The notes below the pieces were generated by a model. That model saw only the letters and a program-made list of their open reading frames with translations, was not told the DNA's origin and did no database searches. Of a stretch of 64,000 nt of DNA, positions 11,606 through 20,883 are shown in pieces. A program made the position numbers and the translations under genes. The DNA is taken from the NCBI RefSeq assembly GCF_014635545.1, contig NZ_BMDA01000001.1:1-64000 (forward strand), in the 5' to 3' direction. Source of the stretch: Acinetobacter courvalinii (GTDB lineage: Bacteria > Pseudomonadota > Gammaproteobacteria > Pseudomonadales > Moraxellaceae). The stretch's first letter is position 1; every line of letters starts with the position of its first letter.

Positions 11606-12330
11606 GGATAACGCTTGTAATTCTCGAGCATGATACTGAGCTGTTCTTGGGTGAAGCCGAGATTACGTAAGCCACCGCTACCGAGTTTACAGTCATAACT
11701 GGTCATAATATTGGTTGGTGTGGCTTTGGTCGCTTTCGGCGCACAGACATGGCTTAAGCCAAAAGCATGGCCCATCTCGTGTACACTGGCGGCCTGAATC
11801 TGGTAATTCAGGCGTTCCCAGTCAATTAGAATAAAAGGCTGACCCTGGTTTCTAAAGCCCCAACTGGTCACATCGGCATAGTTGAGTTTATCGCCGTAGG
11901 AATCATAAATAAAAAATAGCACTTCCTTGCTTTTGCGACGGGGAAAGCAGGTTTTTACTGCACCAGGAATATTATCGGCAATCAAGGCTCTGGGCTGATT
12001 GAGTTGATTGGCCAGATCACATTTTCGTTTACTAAAGTCCTGATAAGAATAGTAGCGATGGAATTTGAACTTAAAGATTTTTTGATTATTTTCATCGACA
12101 AAATACTGGTTCAGGATGCCCAGCTCTTTATACATTTGCTTTTTGCTATCAAAGGCTTGGGCTTCAGGACGATTGGTGGTAAAAATAAAACTGACATTGA
12201 CTATAGGCAAGTCATCTGAAGCACCTGAATGATATTTATAAGGCGTAATTTTTACAGGTGATTTTTGTGTGGTACAGGACGCACTAAAGATCAGACAAAA
12301 TACTGTCAGCGCTGTGAGTTTTAACCGCAT
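11602..12330 (-). CDS. Metzincin-like zinc metalloprotease lipoprotein
   Basis: 242 residues. The N-terminus is a lipoprotein signal with lipobox FSASC, so it is probably anchored to a membrane facing the periplasm or outside. The zinc site HEMGHAFGLSH fits the metzincin consensus HExxHxxGxxH, and a downstream NIMTSY fits the metzincin Met-turn. Between them sits a Cys, and another follows (SYDCKLG), possibly a disulfide. The substrate is unknown. It converges on and overlaps the CapA-like gene by 4 bp; no separate terminator is visible. Family placement within metzincins is not clear to me; archaemetzincin- or matrixin-like folds are alternatives. Confidence 0.85.
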   Translation of the reverse strand: MRLKLTALTVFCLIFSASCTTQKSPVKITPYKYHSGASDDLPIVNVSFIFTTNRPEAQAFDSKKQMYKELGILNQYFVDENNQKIFKFKFHRYYSYQDFSKRKCDLANQLNQPRALIADNIPGAVKTCFPRRKSKEVLFFIYDSYGDKLNYADVTSWGFRNQGQPFILIDWERLNYQIQAASVHEMGHAFGLSHVCAPKATKATPTNIMTSYDCKLGSGGLRNLGFTQEQLSIMLENYKRYP

Positions 12331-12421
12331 TGTTGTTCTCTCAAGTCGTAGAGTTTTAATTATTGTGTTTAGCGTTTTCGCATGATTTTTATCATCTTAG
12401 CAAATTTTTATAGGTTGTATT

Positions 12422-12739
12422 GTGCAAGATACCAATGAACTACATCGACAAATCTTGGAAGTAATTGCCCTGATTCCGTATGGCAAAGTGGCAAGTTATG
12501 GACAAATTGCCAAGTTGGCGGGTTTGCCTAAACATGCGCGTTTAGTCGGTTATGTGCTCAAGCATTTAGACAAGCAAAGTGAAATCCCGTGGTATCGTGT
12601 CATTAATTCTCAAGGAAAAATCAGTGTAACTCGTATCAATCAGCGCGGTGAAAATGTTCAACAAATGTTATTAGAACAAGAGGGGATCTATTTATTAAAT
12701 GGCAAGGTCAGTTTAAAAATCTTTGGCTGGCAGCCTTAA
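12422..12739 (+). CDS. Alkyltransferase-like (ATL) protein, MGMT family without active cysteine
   Basis: 105 residues from a GTG start. It matches the DNA-binding half of O6-methylguanine-DNA methyltransferase: IPYGKVASYGQIAKLAG, ARLVGYVLKH and IPWYRVINSQGKIS. The PCHRV active site of true methyltransferases reads PWYRV, so Trp replaces the acceptor cysteine. Known ATL proteins bind O6-alkylguanine without repairing it and flag the lesion for nucleotide excision repair; this role is inferred from the family. It stands alone between a divergent lipoprotein gene and a separate lipoprotein gene. Confidence 0.92.
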   Translation: MQDTNELHRQILEVIALIPYGKVASYGQIAKLAGLPKHARLVGYVLKHLDKQSEIPWYRVINSQGKISVTRINQRGENVQQMLLEQEGIYLLNGKVSLKIFGWQP

Positions 12740-12836
12740 ATAATCTCAGACTAAACCAGAATTAATATGTTGAAATTATTTTACAGTTTATTTACACTTG
12801 GATACATAAAATTACATTAGTGTTTTAGGTATTTAA

Positions 12837-13349
12837 ATGAAAAAAATTTCTCTATTTTGTGGGGCTGTTGTTCTCAGTTTATCTGGTTGTGCCAGCATCA
12901 TTTCGGGTAAAACCCAAACCATGACGTTCCAAAGTACGCCAGATTTAAGTGATATTACGATCTTAAATCGTGATGGGAAAAAAATTCATGTGGGTAAAGC
13001 ACCTGTTACGGTCAGTTTAAACCGTGGTGCCGGCTTCTTTGTTCCTGAAAGATATACGGTTATTTTTGAAAAAGAAGGCTATGAAAAGAAAGAAATTACC
13101 GTAAGTTCAAGTGTAAACGGCTGGTATGTCGGTAATATTCTATTCGGTGGTATTTTAGGGTTACTCATTATCGATCCGGCAACTGGTGCGATGTATAGCT
13201 TAAATACCAAAGATACTAATGTTGTTTTAAATGATTTGAATAAAGAGAAACTTCAGGCTAAGGGGCAATCATTAACAATTGTATCGACCAGTGAAATTTC
13301 GAACGATGTTTTAGAAAAAGCCAAACCTATTGAATTAAAAACTCAATAA
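12837..13349 (+). CDS. PEGA-like domain lipoprotein
   Basis: 170 residues. MKKISLFCGAVVLSLSGCAS is a clear lipoprotein signal with lipobox LSGC. The middle region (APVTVSLNRGAGFF...YTVIFEKEGYEKKEITV) resembles PEGA domains, beta-rich modules found in surface proteins. A hydrophobic stretch (GNILFGGILGLLIIDPATG) is followed by a MYSLN motif, a pattern common in small gammaproteobacterial lipoproteins of unknown function. Monocistronic, ending in a hairpin terminator shared with the convergent stress-protein gene. Confidence 0.85.
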   Translation: MKKISLFCGAVVLSLSGCASIISGKTQTMTFQSTPDLSDITILNRDGKKIHVGKAPVTVSLNRGAGFFVPERYTVIFEKEGYEKKEITVSSSVNGWYVGNILFGGILGLLIIDPATGAMYSLNTKDTNVVLNDLNKEKLQAKGQSLTIVSTSEISNDVLEKAKPIELKTQ

Positions 13350-13356
13350 TTCAAAA

Positions 13357-13390
13357 TAAAAAAACATGGTAAAGGTTTACCATGTTTTTT
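13357..13390 (+). terminator. Bidirectional terminator between lipoprotein and usp genes
   Basis: AAAAAACATGGTAAA-GGTTTACCATGTTTTTT: a long stem flanked by A and T runs, able to serve both convergent genes. Confidence 0.85.
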
Positions 13391-13414
13391 TATCAATCCG
13401 GCAGTATTTACCTT

Positions 13415-13852
13415 CTAGCGAACAATTAATACTGGAATATGGCTTTCAGCCAAAACCTTTTGTGCCACGCTACCCAAGACAAACTGTTTAAAGCCTGTAC
13501 GACCATGTGAACCCATGATGATCAGGTCAGCACCTAGGTTTTGCGCTGCGCCAATAATTTCCTGATGCACGGCAAAGCCTTCTAGTATTTGTGTGGCCAC
13601 CGTCAGGCCATGCTCTTCAAATTTTTGCTCGGCTTTCGTTAAATTATCCTGAACATAACCTCGAACACGTTCAATCAAATCATTGCTTTGACCCATACGG
13701 ATATAAGCATCTGCCAGATAGGGATCAAGTGCCATGACCTCAACCACGGTCACTTCACTGTCCAAGGCCTTCGCTAGTTGAGCTGCTTCACGGATGACAT
13801 TCGCAGCAATTTCGGAGTCATCGATCGCCACTAAGATTTTTTGATAAGCCAT
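13415..13852 (-). CDS. Universal stress protein (UspA family)
   Basis: 145 residues, the standard single-domain Usp length. The N-terminus KILVAIDDSEIA and the C-terminal nucleotide-binding signature GSHGRTGFKQFVLGSVAQ (G-2x-G-9x-G-S/T type) mark an ATP-binding Usp. The start is supported by AGGAGTAACAAC before the ATG. Cytoplasmic; family members are induced by stress and starvation. Monocistronic, with 234 bp of AT-rich upstream sequence for its own promoter. Confidence 0.95.
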   Translation of the reverse strand: MAYQKILVAIDDSEIAANVIREAAQLAKALDSEVTVVEVMALDPYLADAYIRMGQSNDLIERVRGYVQDNLTKAEQKFEEHGLTVATQILEGFAVHQEIIGAAQNLGADLIIMGSHGRTGFKQFVLGSVAQKVLAESHIPVLIVR

Positions 13853-14086
13853 GTTGTTACTCCTTATATTTATGATTTTGCATTGAATTGAGTCAATAAA
13901 ATTTGCTTAATATATGAGCTATGATTCTATTCTAGACCTATTGCGATGAGAATAAAACCTAGCATTTTTATAGGGATAGTTATTATTTATAGCAGTATGG
14001 TTAAGCTTGGATGTGTTTAAGAATAGATGAAATTTCCATAAAAATAAAAGGGGACTATCATCATGATTTATCTATAAAAAGTTAGA

Positions 14087-14707
14087 TTAACTTTGCTCGA
14101 AATATTGGATAAGGGCTTCTACATCATCCGTCTGCAACTGTTCTCTCATCTTTAAAATATGCTTTTCATCCAGATCATAAAGCTTTAGAGCAAGCAGTTT
14201 TTCAATGTCTTGTTTAGGAAAGCGGTATTTGATGACTTTGGCTGGAACACCACCAACAATTGCATAGGGTGGAACATCCTGAGTAACTACAGCACCTGTT
14301 GCCACGACGGCACCTTCACCCAGTTTTACCCCTTGCATGATCATGGCACGACTACCAATCCAGCAACCATTTGCAATCACGGTGTCGCCAGCAGGTAGAA
14401 AGCTGCGTGTATCAAAGGGGAAGGTTGAGATCCAGTCAGGGCGGTGTAGTTGATTACCACCCATCATAATTACGCATTCCGCGCCGAAGCAGACAAAATT
14501 ACCAATATAAAGTTGATCAATCGGTTTCTCGGATGTGGACGGCTTATCATGTAGATAACGCACTACACATCGTTCAAAGCCCTGATCCCAATACGCAGAA
14601 TAATAAGAATAATTGCCCTTGATATGGATGTTGGGGTTTTTCACCGTCTTAGAAATAAACTCGAACTCACACCAGTGTTTCACAGGAGAGTTGATTAATT
14701 GATCCAT
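14087..14707 (-). CDS. CatB/Vat-like hexapeptide-repeat O-acetyltransferase
   Basis: 206 residues, close to CatB-type xenobiotic acetyltransferases (~210). It shows [41 protein letters not shown] (the conserved GNxxHR/W-type active-site loop with His) and left-handed beta-helix repeats ([40 protein letters not shown]). Acetyl-CoA-dependent O-acetylation of a hydroxyl compound is expected; chloramphenicol or streptogramin activity cannot be inferred from sequence. No mobile element is nearby, so it looks like a resident chromosomal gene. Monocistronic. Confidence 0.9.
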   Translation of the reverse strand: MDQLINSPVKHWCEFEFISKTVKNPNIHIKGNYSYYSAYWDQGFERCVVRYLHDKPSTSEKPIDQLYIGNFVCFGAECVIMMGGNQLHRPDWISTFPFDTRSFLPAGDTVIANGCWIGSRAMIMQGVKLGEGAVVATGAVVTQDVPPYAIVGGVPAKVIKYRFPKQDIEKLLALKLYDLDEKHILKMREQLQTDDVEALIQYFEQS

Positions 14708-14885
14708 ATCTTAACAATAACTACGAGAGGAAAGCTTCGCTATTATAACGACTAAAGTGAATACGGTTCTTTTTATGAGGGAAAAATTTCCTCACTCAGG
14801 TAAACAGACATTGAATATGATGAGGAAATAAAAAACCAATAAATGCATAGAGCAAGGTCATTTTTTGAAAATAATACGCCCAAAA

Positions 14886-14920
14886 CCAAAGAACTCTTCA
14901 ATAAATGAAGAGTTCTTTGG
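14886..14920 (-). terminator. Terminator of greA
   Basis: A perfect 15-bp inverted repeat (CCAAAGAACTCTTCA / TGAAGAGTTCTTTGG) around a 5-base loop, followed on the minus strand by TTTTGGG. It lies about 20 bp after the greA stop. Confidence 0.8.
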
Positions 14921-14937
14921 AGACTTAATCGAGCGTG

Positions 14938-15414
14938 TTAAATATATTCCACACTTACGATTTCGTATTCAACTTCACCTTGTGGTGTTTGAATTTTTAC
15001 TTCGTCGCCTTCGTTTTTACCTAAAAGACCACGAGCAATCGGGGAGTTTACTGAGATTTTATTGATTTTAAAATCTGCTTCGTCATCGCCTACAATTTTA
15101 TAAGTCTTACGTTCTTCGGTATCCAGGTTTTCAATGGTAACAGTCACACCAAATACAACACGACCATTTTGCTCGAGTGTTCTGACATCAATTTCTTGAA
15201 CTGCACCGAGTTTACCTTCGATATCCTGAATACGGCCTTCGCAGAAACCTTGCTGTTCACGAGCAGCATGATATTCAGCATTTTCCTTTAAATCACCGTG
15301 CTCACGTGCTTCAGCAATCGCCTGGATAATACGTGGGCGATCAACTGTCTTGAGCTGTTGTAATTCTTTCTCTAAGGCAACCTTGCCTTCGGGAGTCATA
15401 GGATAACGTTGCAT
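14938..15414 (-). CDS. greA: Transcription elongation factor GreA
   Basis: 158 residues, the normal GreA length. It has the N-terminal coiled coil ([44 protein letters not shown] with acidic tip residues) and the C-terminal FKBP-like domain ending [16 protein letters not shown]. GreA enters the RNA polymerase secondary channel and stimulates cleavage of backtracked transcripts. It follows carB but is separated from it by a strong terminator, so greA probably has its own promoter in or near that hairpin. A second paralogue, greB, is at 46659. Confidence 0.97.
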   Translation of the reverse strand: MQRYPMTPEGKVALEKELQQLKTVDRPRIIQAIAEAREHGDLKENAEYHAAREQQGFCEGRIQDIEGKLGAVQEIDVRTLEQNGRVVFGVTVTIENLDTEERKTYKIVGDDEADFKINKISVNSPIARGLLGKNEGDEVKIQTPQGEVEYEIVSVEYI

Positions 15415-15451
15415 TTCAGTCCCTCTAAAGTGGTTGGGAAAATACAGGATT

Positions 15452-15490
15452 AAAAAAAGAAAAAGCCCGCCACCGATAAGGTGACGGGAC
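15452..15490 (-). terminator. Terminator after carB
   Basis: Read on the minus strand: CCCGTCACC-TTATC-GGTGGCGGG (one G-U pair), followed by a T-rich tract. It ends the carAB transcript before greA. Confidence 0.85.
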
Positions 15491-15505
15491 TTTATCGGTA
15501 GAGAA

Positions 15506-18500
15506 TTAACCTACAGTTTGTAAATCTTGCAAGCGGTACACATCCATTGGCAATTTCACAGCAAATGCTTGGCAAACTGCTTCAGCACCGTTGATTGTCG
15601 TGGTGTAGTACACCTTGCCTTGTAGGGCAGCACGACGAATCATGGCAGAATCATACTGAGCTTGTTTGCCTTCTGTTGTGTTGACAATAAGATGAATTTC
15701 ACCATTTTTCAAGCGGTCAACAATATGTGGGCGACCTTCGGTCACTTTATTGACAGCTTCACATTCGATACCCGCTTCTTTCAATACACGGTGTGTACCA
15801 TTGGTCGCAACAAGTTTGAAACCATAGTCAATCAACTGTTGAGCGATGTTGGCAATGTATTTCTTGTCTGATTCACGAACCGACAAGAAGGCATGCTTCA
15901 CTTCGCCTTCAGTTGGCAAGCCAGGCAAACGTTCGTTTGAACCGAGTACTGCCTTGTAGAATGCTTCACCAAATGTGGTACCCACACCCATGACTTCACC
16001 TGTCGATTTCATCTCAGGGCCAAGCATTGGATCTACGCCAGGGAATTTAGCGAATGGGAACACCGCTTCTTTCACTGCGAAATGGGTCGGGATGATTTCT
16101 TTAGTGAAACCTTGAGATTCAAGGGATTGGCCCGCCATACAACGTGCAGCCACTTTCGCTAAAGAGTCACCAATACATTTCGATACGAATGGTACGGTAC
16201 GTGATGCACGTGGGTTCACTTCGAGTACGTAAACGTCATCGCCTTTGACTGCGAATTGAACGTTCATCAAACCAATTACGCCAAGCTCTTTTGCCATTGC
16301 AACCGTTTGACGACGCATCTCATCCTGAACTTCTTGAGAAAGAGAGTACGGAGGAATCGAACATGCAGAGTCACCAGAGTGAATACCGGCCTGTTCAATA
16401 TGCTGCATGATACCGCCGATCACAACATCTTTACCGTCAGATACACAGTCAACGTCGACTTCAGTTGCATCATCAAGGAAATGGTCAAGCAGGACAGGCG
16501 CTTCATTTGAGGCTTGTACAGCTTCACGAAGGTAGCGTTTAAGCTCTTCTTCGTTATATACGATTTCCATCGCACGGCCACCCAATACATAAGATGGGCG
16601 AACAACTAACGGATAACCTACTTTAGCCGCTTCAGAAATACCTTCTTCAGCAGATTTTACAATGCTGTTGTTCGGTTGACGAAGCTGTAAACGTTGAATC
16701 ATTTGCTGGAAACGTTCACGGTCTTCAGCGCGGTCAATCGCATCTGGAGATGTACCGATAATTGGTGTACCGGCTTCTTCTAAAGCACGCGCCAATTTTA
16801 ATGGTGTTTGACCACCGTACTGTACGATCACGCCCTTCGGCTTCTCGGTACGTACGATTTCAAGTACATCTTCAAGTGTTACAGGCTCGAAGTATAGACG
16901 GTCAGATGTGTCATAGTCGGTTGAAACGGTTTCAGGGTTACAGTTCACCATGATGGTTTCATAACCGTCTTCACGCATAGCTAATGCAGCGTGTACACAG
17001 CAGTAGTCAAACTCGATCCCTTGACCGATACGGTTAGGACCGCCACCAATCACCATGATCTTGTCACGGTTAGATGGATTTGCTTCACATTCTTCATCGT
17101 AAGTTGAATACATGTAAGCAGTGCCAGATTCAAACTCTGCTGCACAAGTATCAACACGTTTGTAAACTGGATAGACACCCAGGTTCCAACGATGTTTACG
17201 GAATTGTTTTTGTGAAATACCCATCAAGTCCGCAATACGCAGGTCAGATAAACCTTTGCGCTTGAATGAGCGAATATTGTCAGCATTTAAATCACCAAAA
17301 CCTAAAGTTTTCACTTGAGCTTCAGTTTTAATGATGTCTTCGATCTGGATCAGGAACCAGCGGTCGATTTTAGTTGCTTCAAATACGTCATCTAAAGAGA
17401 AACCGTGACGGAATGCATCCGCAACATACCAGATACGCTCTGGACCCGGAACTTTAAGCTCTTTTAGGATGATGTCTTTGGCATTGGCAGTACCCGCTTC
17501 GATTTTTTCATCAAAGCCACTGACGCCAACTTCAAGACCACGAAGTGCTTTTTGTACAGATTCCTGGAAGTTACGACCAATCGCCATCACTTCGCCCACA
17601 GATTTCATCTGAGTGGTTAATACCGGCTCAGCTTGTGGGAATTTTTCGAAGTTGAAACGTGGAATCTTGGTCACAACATAGTCAATCGATGGTTCGAAAG
17701 ATGCTGGTGTTACGCCGCCAGTGATGTCATTTTTCAACTCATCAAGGGTGTAACCCACTGCAAGTTTCGCCGCGATTTTTGCAATCGGGAAACCTGTTGC
17801 TTTAGACGCAAGTGCAGATGAACGTGATACACGTGGGTTCATCTCGATCACAACCATACGGCCATCTTTCGGATTAATACCGAACTGAACGTTTGAACCA
17901 CCTGTTTCAACACCGATTTCACGCAGAACTGCAACCGATGCATTACGCATTAATTGATATTCTTTGTCTGTCAATGTTTGCGCAGGCGCAACGGTGATGG
18001 AGTCACCGGTGTGAACGCCCATTGGATCAAAGTTTTCGATCGCACAGACGATGATACAGTTGTCGTTTTTGTCACGAACAACTTCCATCTCGTATTCTTT
18101 CCAGCCAATCAAAGATTCATCGATCAATAACTGGTGAGTAGGAGAGAGGTCGAAACCACGTTCACAGATTTCAAGGAATTCTTCGCGGTTATAGGCGATA
18201 CCACCACCAGAACCACCCATCGTGAATGATGGACGAATGATGACAGGGAAACCGAAACCGGCTTGAATGGCCAAAGCTTCTTCCATTGTTTCAGCAATGG
18301 CCGCTTTTGGACATTCCAGACCAATTTTACGCATTGCGATATCAAACAGTTTACGATCTTCTGCTTTTTCAATCGCGTCTTTTGATGCGCCAATCAGTTC
18401 AACATTATATTTTTCAAGAACGCCGTGCTCATCGAGTGCAAGGGCACAGTTCAATGCAGTTTGACCACCCATGGTTGGAAGGACTGCATCTGGACGTTCT

Positions 18501-18739
18501 TTTTCAATGATTTGTGCAACAGTTTGCCAAGTGATTGGCTCAATATACGTTGCATCTGCCATTGAAGGGTCAGTCATAATGGTCGCAGGATTCGAGTTGA
18601 CCAGAATAACGCGATAACCTTCTTCACGAAGCGCTTTACATGCTTGCGCACCTGAATAGTCAAACTCACACGCCTGACCAATGACAATAGGACCAGCACC
18701 AATAATTAAGATGCTTTTAATATCCGTACGTTTAGGCAT
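15506..18739 (-). CDS. carB: Carbamoyl-phosphate synthase large subunit
   Basis: 1,077 residues, the standard length. It makes carbamoyl phosphate from bicarbonate, two ATP and ammonia passed from CarA, feeding pyrimidine and arginine synthesis. Two ATP-grasp halves are visible: the first with [17 protein letters not shown], the second with [19 protein letters not shown]; each is preceded by a [15 protein letters not shown] / [14 protein letters not shown] loop. The C-terminal MGS-like allosteric domain ends the protein. An AAGGAGCG ribosome site precedes the ATG. It lies 14 bp behind carA, so they are co-transcribed. Confidence 0.99.
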   Translation of the reverse strand: MPKRTDIKSILIIGAGPIVIGQACEFDYSGAQACKALREEGYRVILVNSNPATIMTDPSMADATYIEPITWQTVAQIIEKERPDAVLPTMGGQTALNCALALDEHGVLEKYNVELIGASKDAIEKAEDRKLFDIAMRKIGLECPKAAIAETMEEALAIQAGFGFPVIIRPSFTMGGSGGGIAYNREEFLEICERGFDLSPTHQLLIDESLIGWKEYEMEVVRDKNDNCIIVCAIENFDPMGVHTGDSITVAPAQTLTDKEYQLMRNASVAVLREIGVETGGSNVQFGINPKDGRMVVIEMNPRVSRSSALASKATGFPIAKIAAKLAVGYTLDELKNDITGGVTPASFEPSIDYVVTKIPRFNFEKFPQAEPVLTTQMKSVGEVMAIGRNFQESVQKALRGLEVGVSGFDEKIEAGTANAKDIILKELKVPGPERIWYVADAFRHGFSLDDVFEATKIDRWFLIQIEDIIKTEAQVKTLGFGDLNADNIRSFKRKGLSDLRIADLMGISQKQFRKHRWNLGVYPVYKRVDTCAAEFESGTAYMYSTYDEECEANPSNRDKIMVIGGGPNRIGQGIEFDYCCVHAALAMREDGYETIMVNCNPETVSTDYDTSDRLYFEPVTLEDVLEIVRTEKPKGVIVQYGGQTPLKLARALEEAGTPIIGTSPDAIDRAEDRERFQQMIQRLQLRQPNNSIVKSAEEGISEAAKVGYPLVVRPSYVLGGRAMEIVYNEEELKRYLREAVQASNEAPVLLDHFLDDATEVDVDCVSDGKDVVIGGIMQHIEQAGIHSGDSACSIPPYSLSQEVQDEMRRQTVAMAKELGVIGLMNVQFAVKGDDVYVLEVNPRASRTVPFVSKCIGDSLAKVAARCMAGQSLESQGFTKEIIPTHFAVKEAVFPFAKFPGVDPMLGPEMKSTGEVMGVGTTFGEAFYKAVLGSNERLPGLPTEGEVKHAFLSVRESDKKYIANIAQQLIDYGFKLVATNGTHRVLKEAGIECEAVNKVTEGRPHIVDRLKNGEIHLIVNTTEGKQAQYDSAMIRRAALQGKVYYTTTINGAEAVCQAFAVKLPMDVYRLQDLQTVG

Positions 18740-18753
18740 TATTCGCTCCTTAA

Positions 18754-19893
18754 TTACTTCTTAGCGGCTTCGATAAGTTCGATGAAATGATCGAACAACG
18801 GCGCACAATCATGTGGACCAGGGCTGGCTTCAGGGTGACCCTGGAAGCTGAATGCTGGTTTGTCAGTACGATGAATACCTTGGTTTGTACCATCAAACAG
18901 TGAGCGATGTGTCACTTTTAAGTTTGCTGGTAAAGTACTCTCATCGACAGCAAAGCCGTGGTTTTGAGAAGTAATCATCACTGTACCGTTCTCAAGGTTT
19001 TGTACAGGATGGTTCGCGCCGTGGTGACCGTGATTCATTTTCATGGTCTTCGCACCTGAAGCAAGCGCTAAAATCTGATGACCTAAACAAATACCGAATA
19101 CTGGCAATGTTGTGGTTTCAACAATGGTTTTGACTGCTTCGATGGCATAGTCACATGCTGCCGGGTCACCAGGACCATTTGACAAGAACACGCCATCCGG
19201 ATTTAAAGCAAGAACCTTTTCAGCAGGAGTCTGTGCAGGAACCACTGTCAATTTACAGCCACGGTCTGCAAGCATACGTAAGATGTTGGTTTTGACACCA
19301 TAATCGTATGCAACCACATGATATTTTAATTCTGGTTGAGTGAAACCCTGACCTAAAGTCCAAGAACCTTCAGTCCATTCAAAACCCGTCGGGTCACAGC
19401 ATTCTTTCGCAAGATCGAGACCGTTTAAACCGCCAAATTCACGTGCTTTCGCAATCGCTTGTTCTTCTGTAATATTTTCGCCAGCAAGGATACAGCCGTT
19501 TTGTGCACCTTTGTCACGTAAAATACGCGTCAATTTACGGGTATCGATATCAGCGATGGCTACAACATTATGTTGCTCCAGGTATTCACTGAGTGATTGT
19601 TCAGAACGGAAGTTGCTGTGCAATAAAGGAAGATCGCGGATAATCAAACCATTCGCCCATACTTTATGGATGCGACCTGATTCAACGTCTTCACTATTAC
19701 AGCCAGTATTTCCAATATGAGGATAAGTCAACGTCACAATTTGTTGTGCGTAGCTTGGGTCGGTCAAAATTTCTTGATAACCAGTCATGGCAGTGTTAAA
19801 AACGACTTCACCAGTCGTACTACCCGATGCACCGATAGACGTTCCTTTAAAGATCGTTCCATCTGCGAGGGCTAAAATGGCGGGGGTGCTCAA
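18754..19893 (-). CDS. carA: Carbamoyl-phosphate synthase small (glutaminase) subunit
   Basis: 379 residues. The class I glutamine amidotransferase nucleophile is in [15 protein letters not shown]; the His-Glu pair is in [13 protein letters not shown]. The N-terminal small-subunit domain shows [21 protein letters not shown]. It hydrolyses glutamine and channels ammonia to CarB. The start codon is TTG (19893), set by AGGAG seven bases upstream. It is the first gene of the carAB operon and is preceded by a structured ~130-nt leader, described separately. Confidence 0.98.
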   Translation of the reverse strand: MSTPAILALADGTIFKGTSIGASGSTTGEVVFNTAMTGYQEILTDPSYAQQIVTLTYPHIGNTGCNSEDVESGRIHKVWANGLIIRDLPLLHSNFRSEQSLSEYLEQHNVVAIADIDTRKLTRILRDKGAQNGCILAGENITEEQAIAKAREFGGLNGLDLAKECCDPTGFEWTEGSWTLGQGFTQPELKYHVVAYDYGVKTNILRMLADRGCKLTVVPAQTPAEKVLALNPDGVFLSNGPGDPAACDYAIEAVKTIVETTTLPVFGICLGHQILALASGAKTMKMNHGHHGANHPVQNLENGTVMITSQNHGFAVDESTLPANLKVTHRSLFDGTNQGIHRTDKPAFSFQGHPEASPGPHDCAPLFDHFIELIEAAKK

Positions 19894-20049
19894 ACCAAAG
19901 CTCCTGAACTAAGACCACAAAAATTAGGCTGTAAAAAAGCGAGAAGACATAAAAAAAGGCAGGCTGTCTTAAAAAAACATGCCCCTCCTTCCAGTCTGCT
20001 CGCTTGTAACTTAACAGCGCATTATACGCATGAGTGCGTGAAAAGTCTA
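19894..20049 (-). promoter_or_regulatory. carAB promoter and candidate attenuator leader
   Basis: Minus strand: -35 TAGACT (20044-20049), 17-bp spacer, perfect -10 TATAAT (20021-20026). The leader then has a possible terminator made by AAGCGAG-C-AGAC pairing with GTCT-T-CTCGCTT followed by a T-run (arms near 19994-20005 and 19937-19948). It encloses an inner AAGACA/TGTCTT hairpin and a purine run (AGGGGCA) that can pair with TGCCTTT. A three-codon ORF with a strong ribosome site lies in the loop. Control by pyrimidine supply is inferred, not shown. Confidence 0.6.
19969..19980 (-). CDS. Minimal leader ORF (Met-Phe-Phe-stop) in the carAB leader
   Basis: ATG TTT TTT TAA on the minus strand, preceded by AAGGAGGGGC, the strongest Shine-Dalgarno match in this region but with close spacing. 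The seven-T run spans both Phe codons and the start of the stop codon. It could be a translated leader coupled to attenuation, or the T-run could be a slippage tract with the ATG incidental. Too short to judge by composition. Confidence 0.35.
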   Translation of the reverse strand: MFF

Positions 20050-20252
20050 TGTGTTTTTATTTATTAAAATCAGGAATTACACGATTTATTTTTTTAAATG
20101 GCTAGATATCTGTCTATTGCAAAATCTCTCATCTTTATATGGTTATCATGAGATATTATGCAAATTGTCTGACAATTTTAATGTTGTCTAAGAAGTAGCC
20201 GTTTTATCCTATGCTTAGCCAAAAATTAACAATCAAGAAGAGGGTAAGCAAA

Positions 20253-20831
20253 ATGGCTGAGAATCAAACTACACCGGTAACGGCTGAAGAAGTGAAAGAT
20301 ACAGTTGTTGAGAAAACAACCAAAGCGAAACAAGAGGTTGCTGCAAAAACGGCTGAAGTGAAGACTGCTGTGGCAGAGAAAACTGCGAAAGCGAAAGAAG
20401 CAGTCGCAGAAAAAACCGCAAAAGCAAAAGAAGTGCTTGCTGAGACACAAGAGCAGGCGAAAGAAGTGATCGCTGAAACGCAAGGTCAAGTGAAAGAAGC
20501 TTTGGCAGAAACTCAGGAAAAAATTGAGACTGAAGCAAAAGAATTAAATCAAAACGTTCAAAACCAGTTTGCGCAAATCAAGCAGGATATTTTAGAGCGT
20601 ATTGAAGTGATTAAAACTCAATTGAATTCATCGCAAGGTAACTTGCTTGAACTGAAAAATGCATTGAAAACTGAGTTGAATGCATTGATTGAAGACTTAA
20701 GCAAGGTGAGCAAAGAACTGAAAGATGACATTAGCCAGATTTCAGTAAAGCACAAAGATACTCTGGTAGGCAGTTTTAAGCGCACCAAAGAGCAAGCGGT
20801 TGAAGCATGGAATAAAGTCCGTACAAGCTAA
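20253..20831 (+). CDS. LEA-like coiled-coil protein with 11-residue repeats
   Basis: 192 residues from the ATG at 20253, chosen because AGAGGG lies upstream; an earlier in-frame ATG (20211) lacks a site. Residues ~25-100 are consecutive 11-mers: TTKAKQEVAAK, TAEVKTAVAEK, TAKAKEAVAEK, TAKAKEVLAET, QEQAKEVIAET, QGQVKEALAET. This matches the period and composition of group 3 LEA and apolipoprotein-like amphipathic helices. The C-terminal ~90 residues are a Lys/Glu-rich coiled coil (LNSSQGNLLELKNALKTELN, LSKVSKELKDDIS). No signal peptide is seen, so it is cytoplasmic. A desiccation or membrane-protection role is inferred from repeat type only. Monocistronic with a strong terminator. Confidence 0.85.
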   Translation: MAENQTTPVTAEEVKDTVVEKTTKAKQEVAAKTAEVKTAVAEKTAKAKEAVAEKTAKAKEVLAETQEQAKEVIAETQGQVKEALAETQEKIETEAKELNQNVQNQFAQIKQDILERIEVIKTQLNSSQGNLLELKNALKTELNALIEDLSKVSKELKDDISQISVKHKDTLVGSFKRTKEQAVEAWNKVRTS

Positions 20832-20839
20832 TTGTTCGA

Positions 20840-20872
20840 AAAAAAAAGCGAGAATTTTTCTCGCTTTTTTTA
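20840..20872 (+). terminator. Terminator of the LEA-like gene (bidirectional)
   Basis: AAAAAAAGCGAGAA-TTT-TTCTCGCTTTTTTT; A and T runs on both sides also allow use by the convergent DOMON-like gene. Confidence 0.88.
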
Positions 20873-20883
20873 TGCTTAACCTA

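Noticed and set aside
14087-14707. Acquired antibiotic-resistance gene (catB)
   Set aside because: Only the fold and active-site loop match; no mobile context, and composition fits neighbours, so resistance is not claimed.
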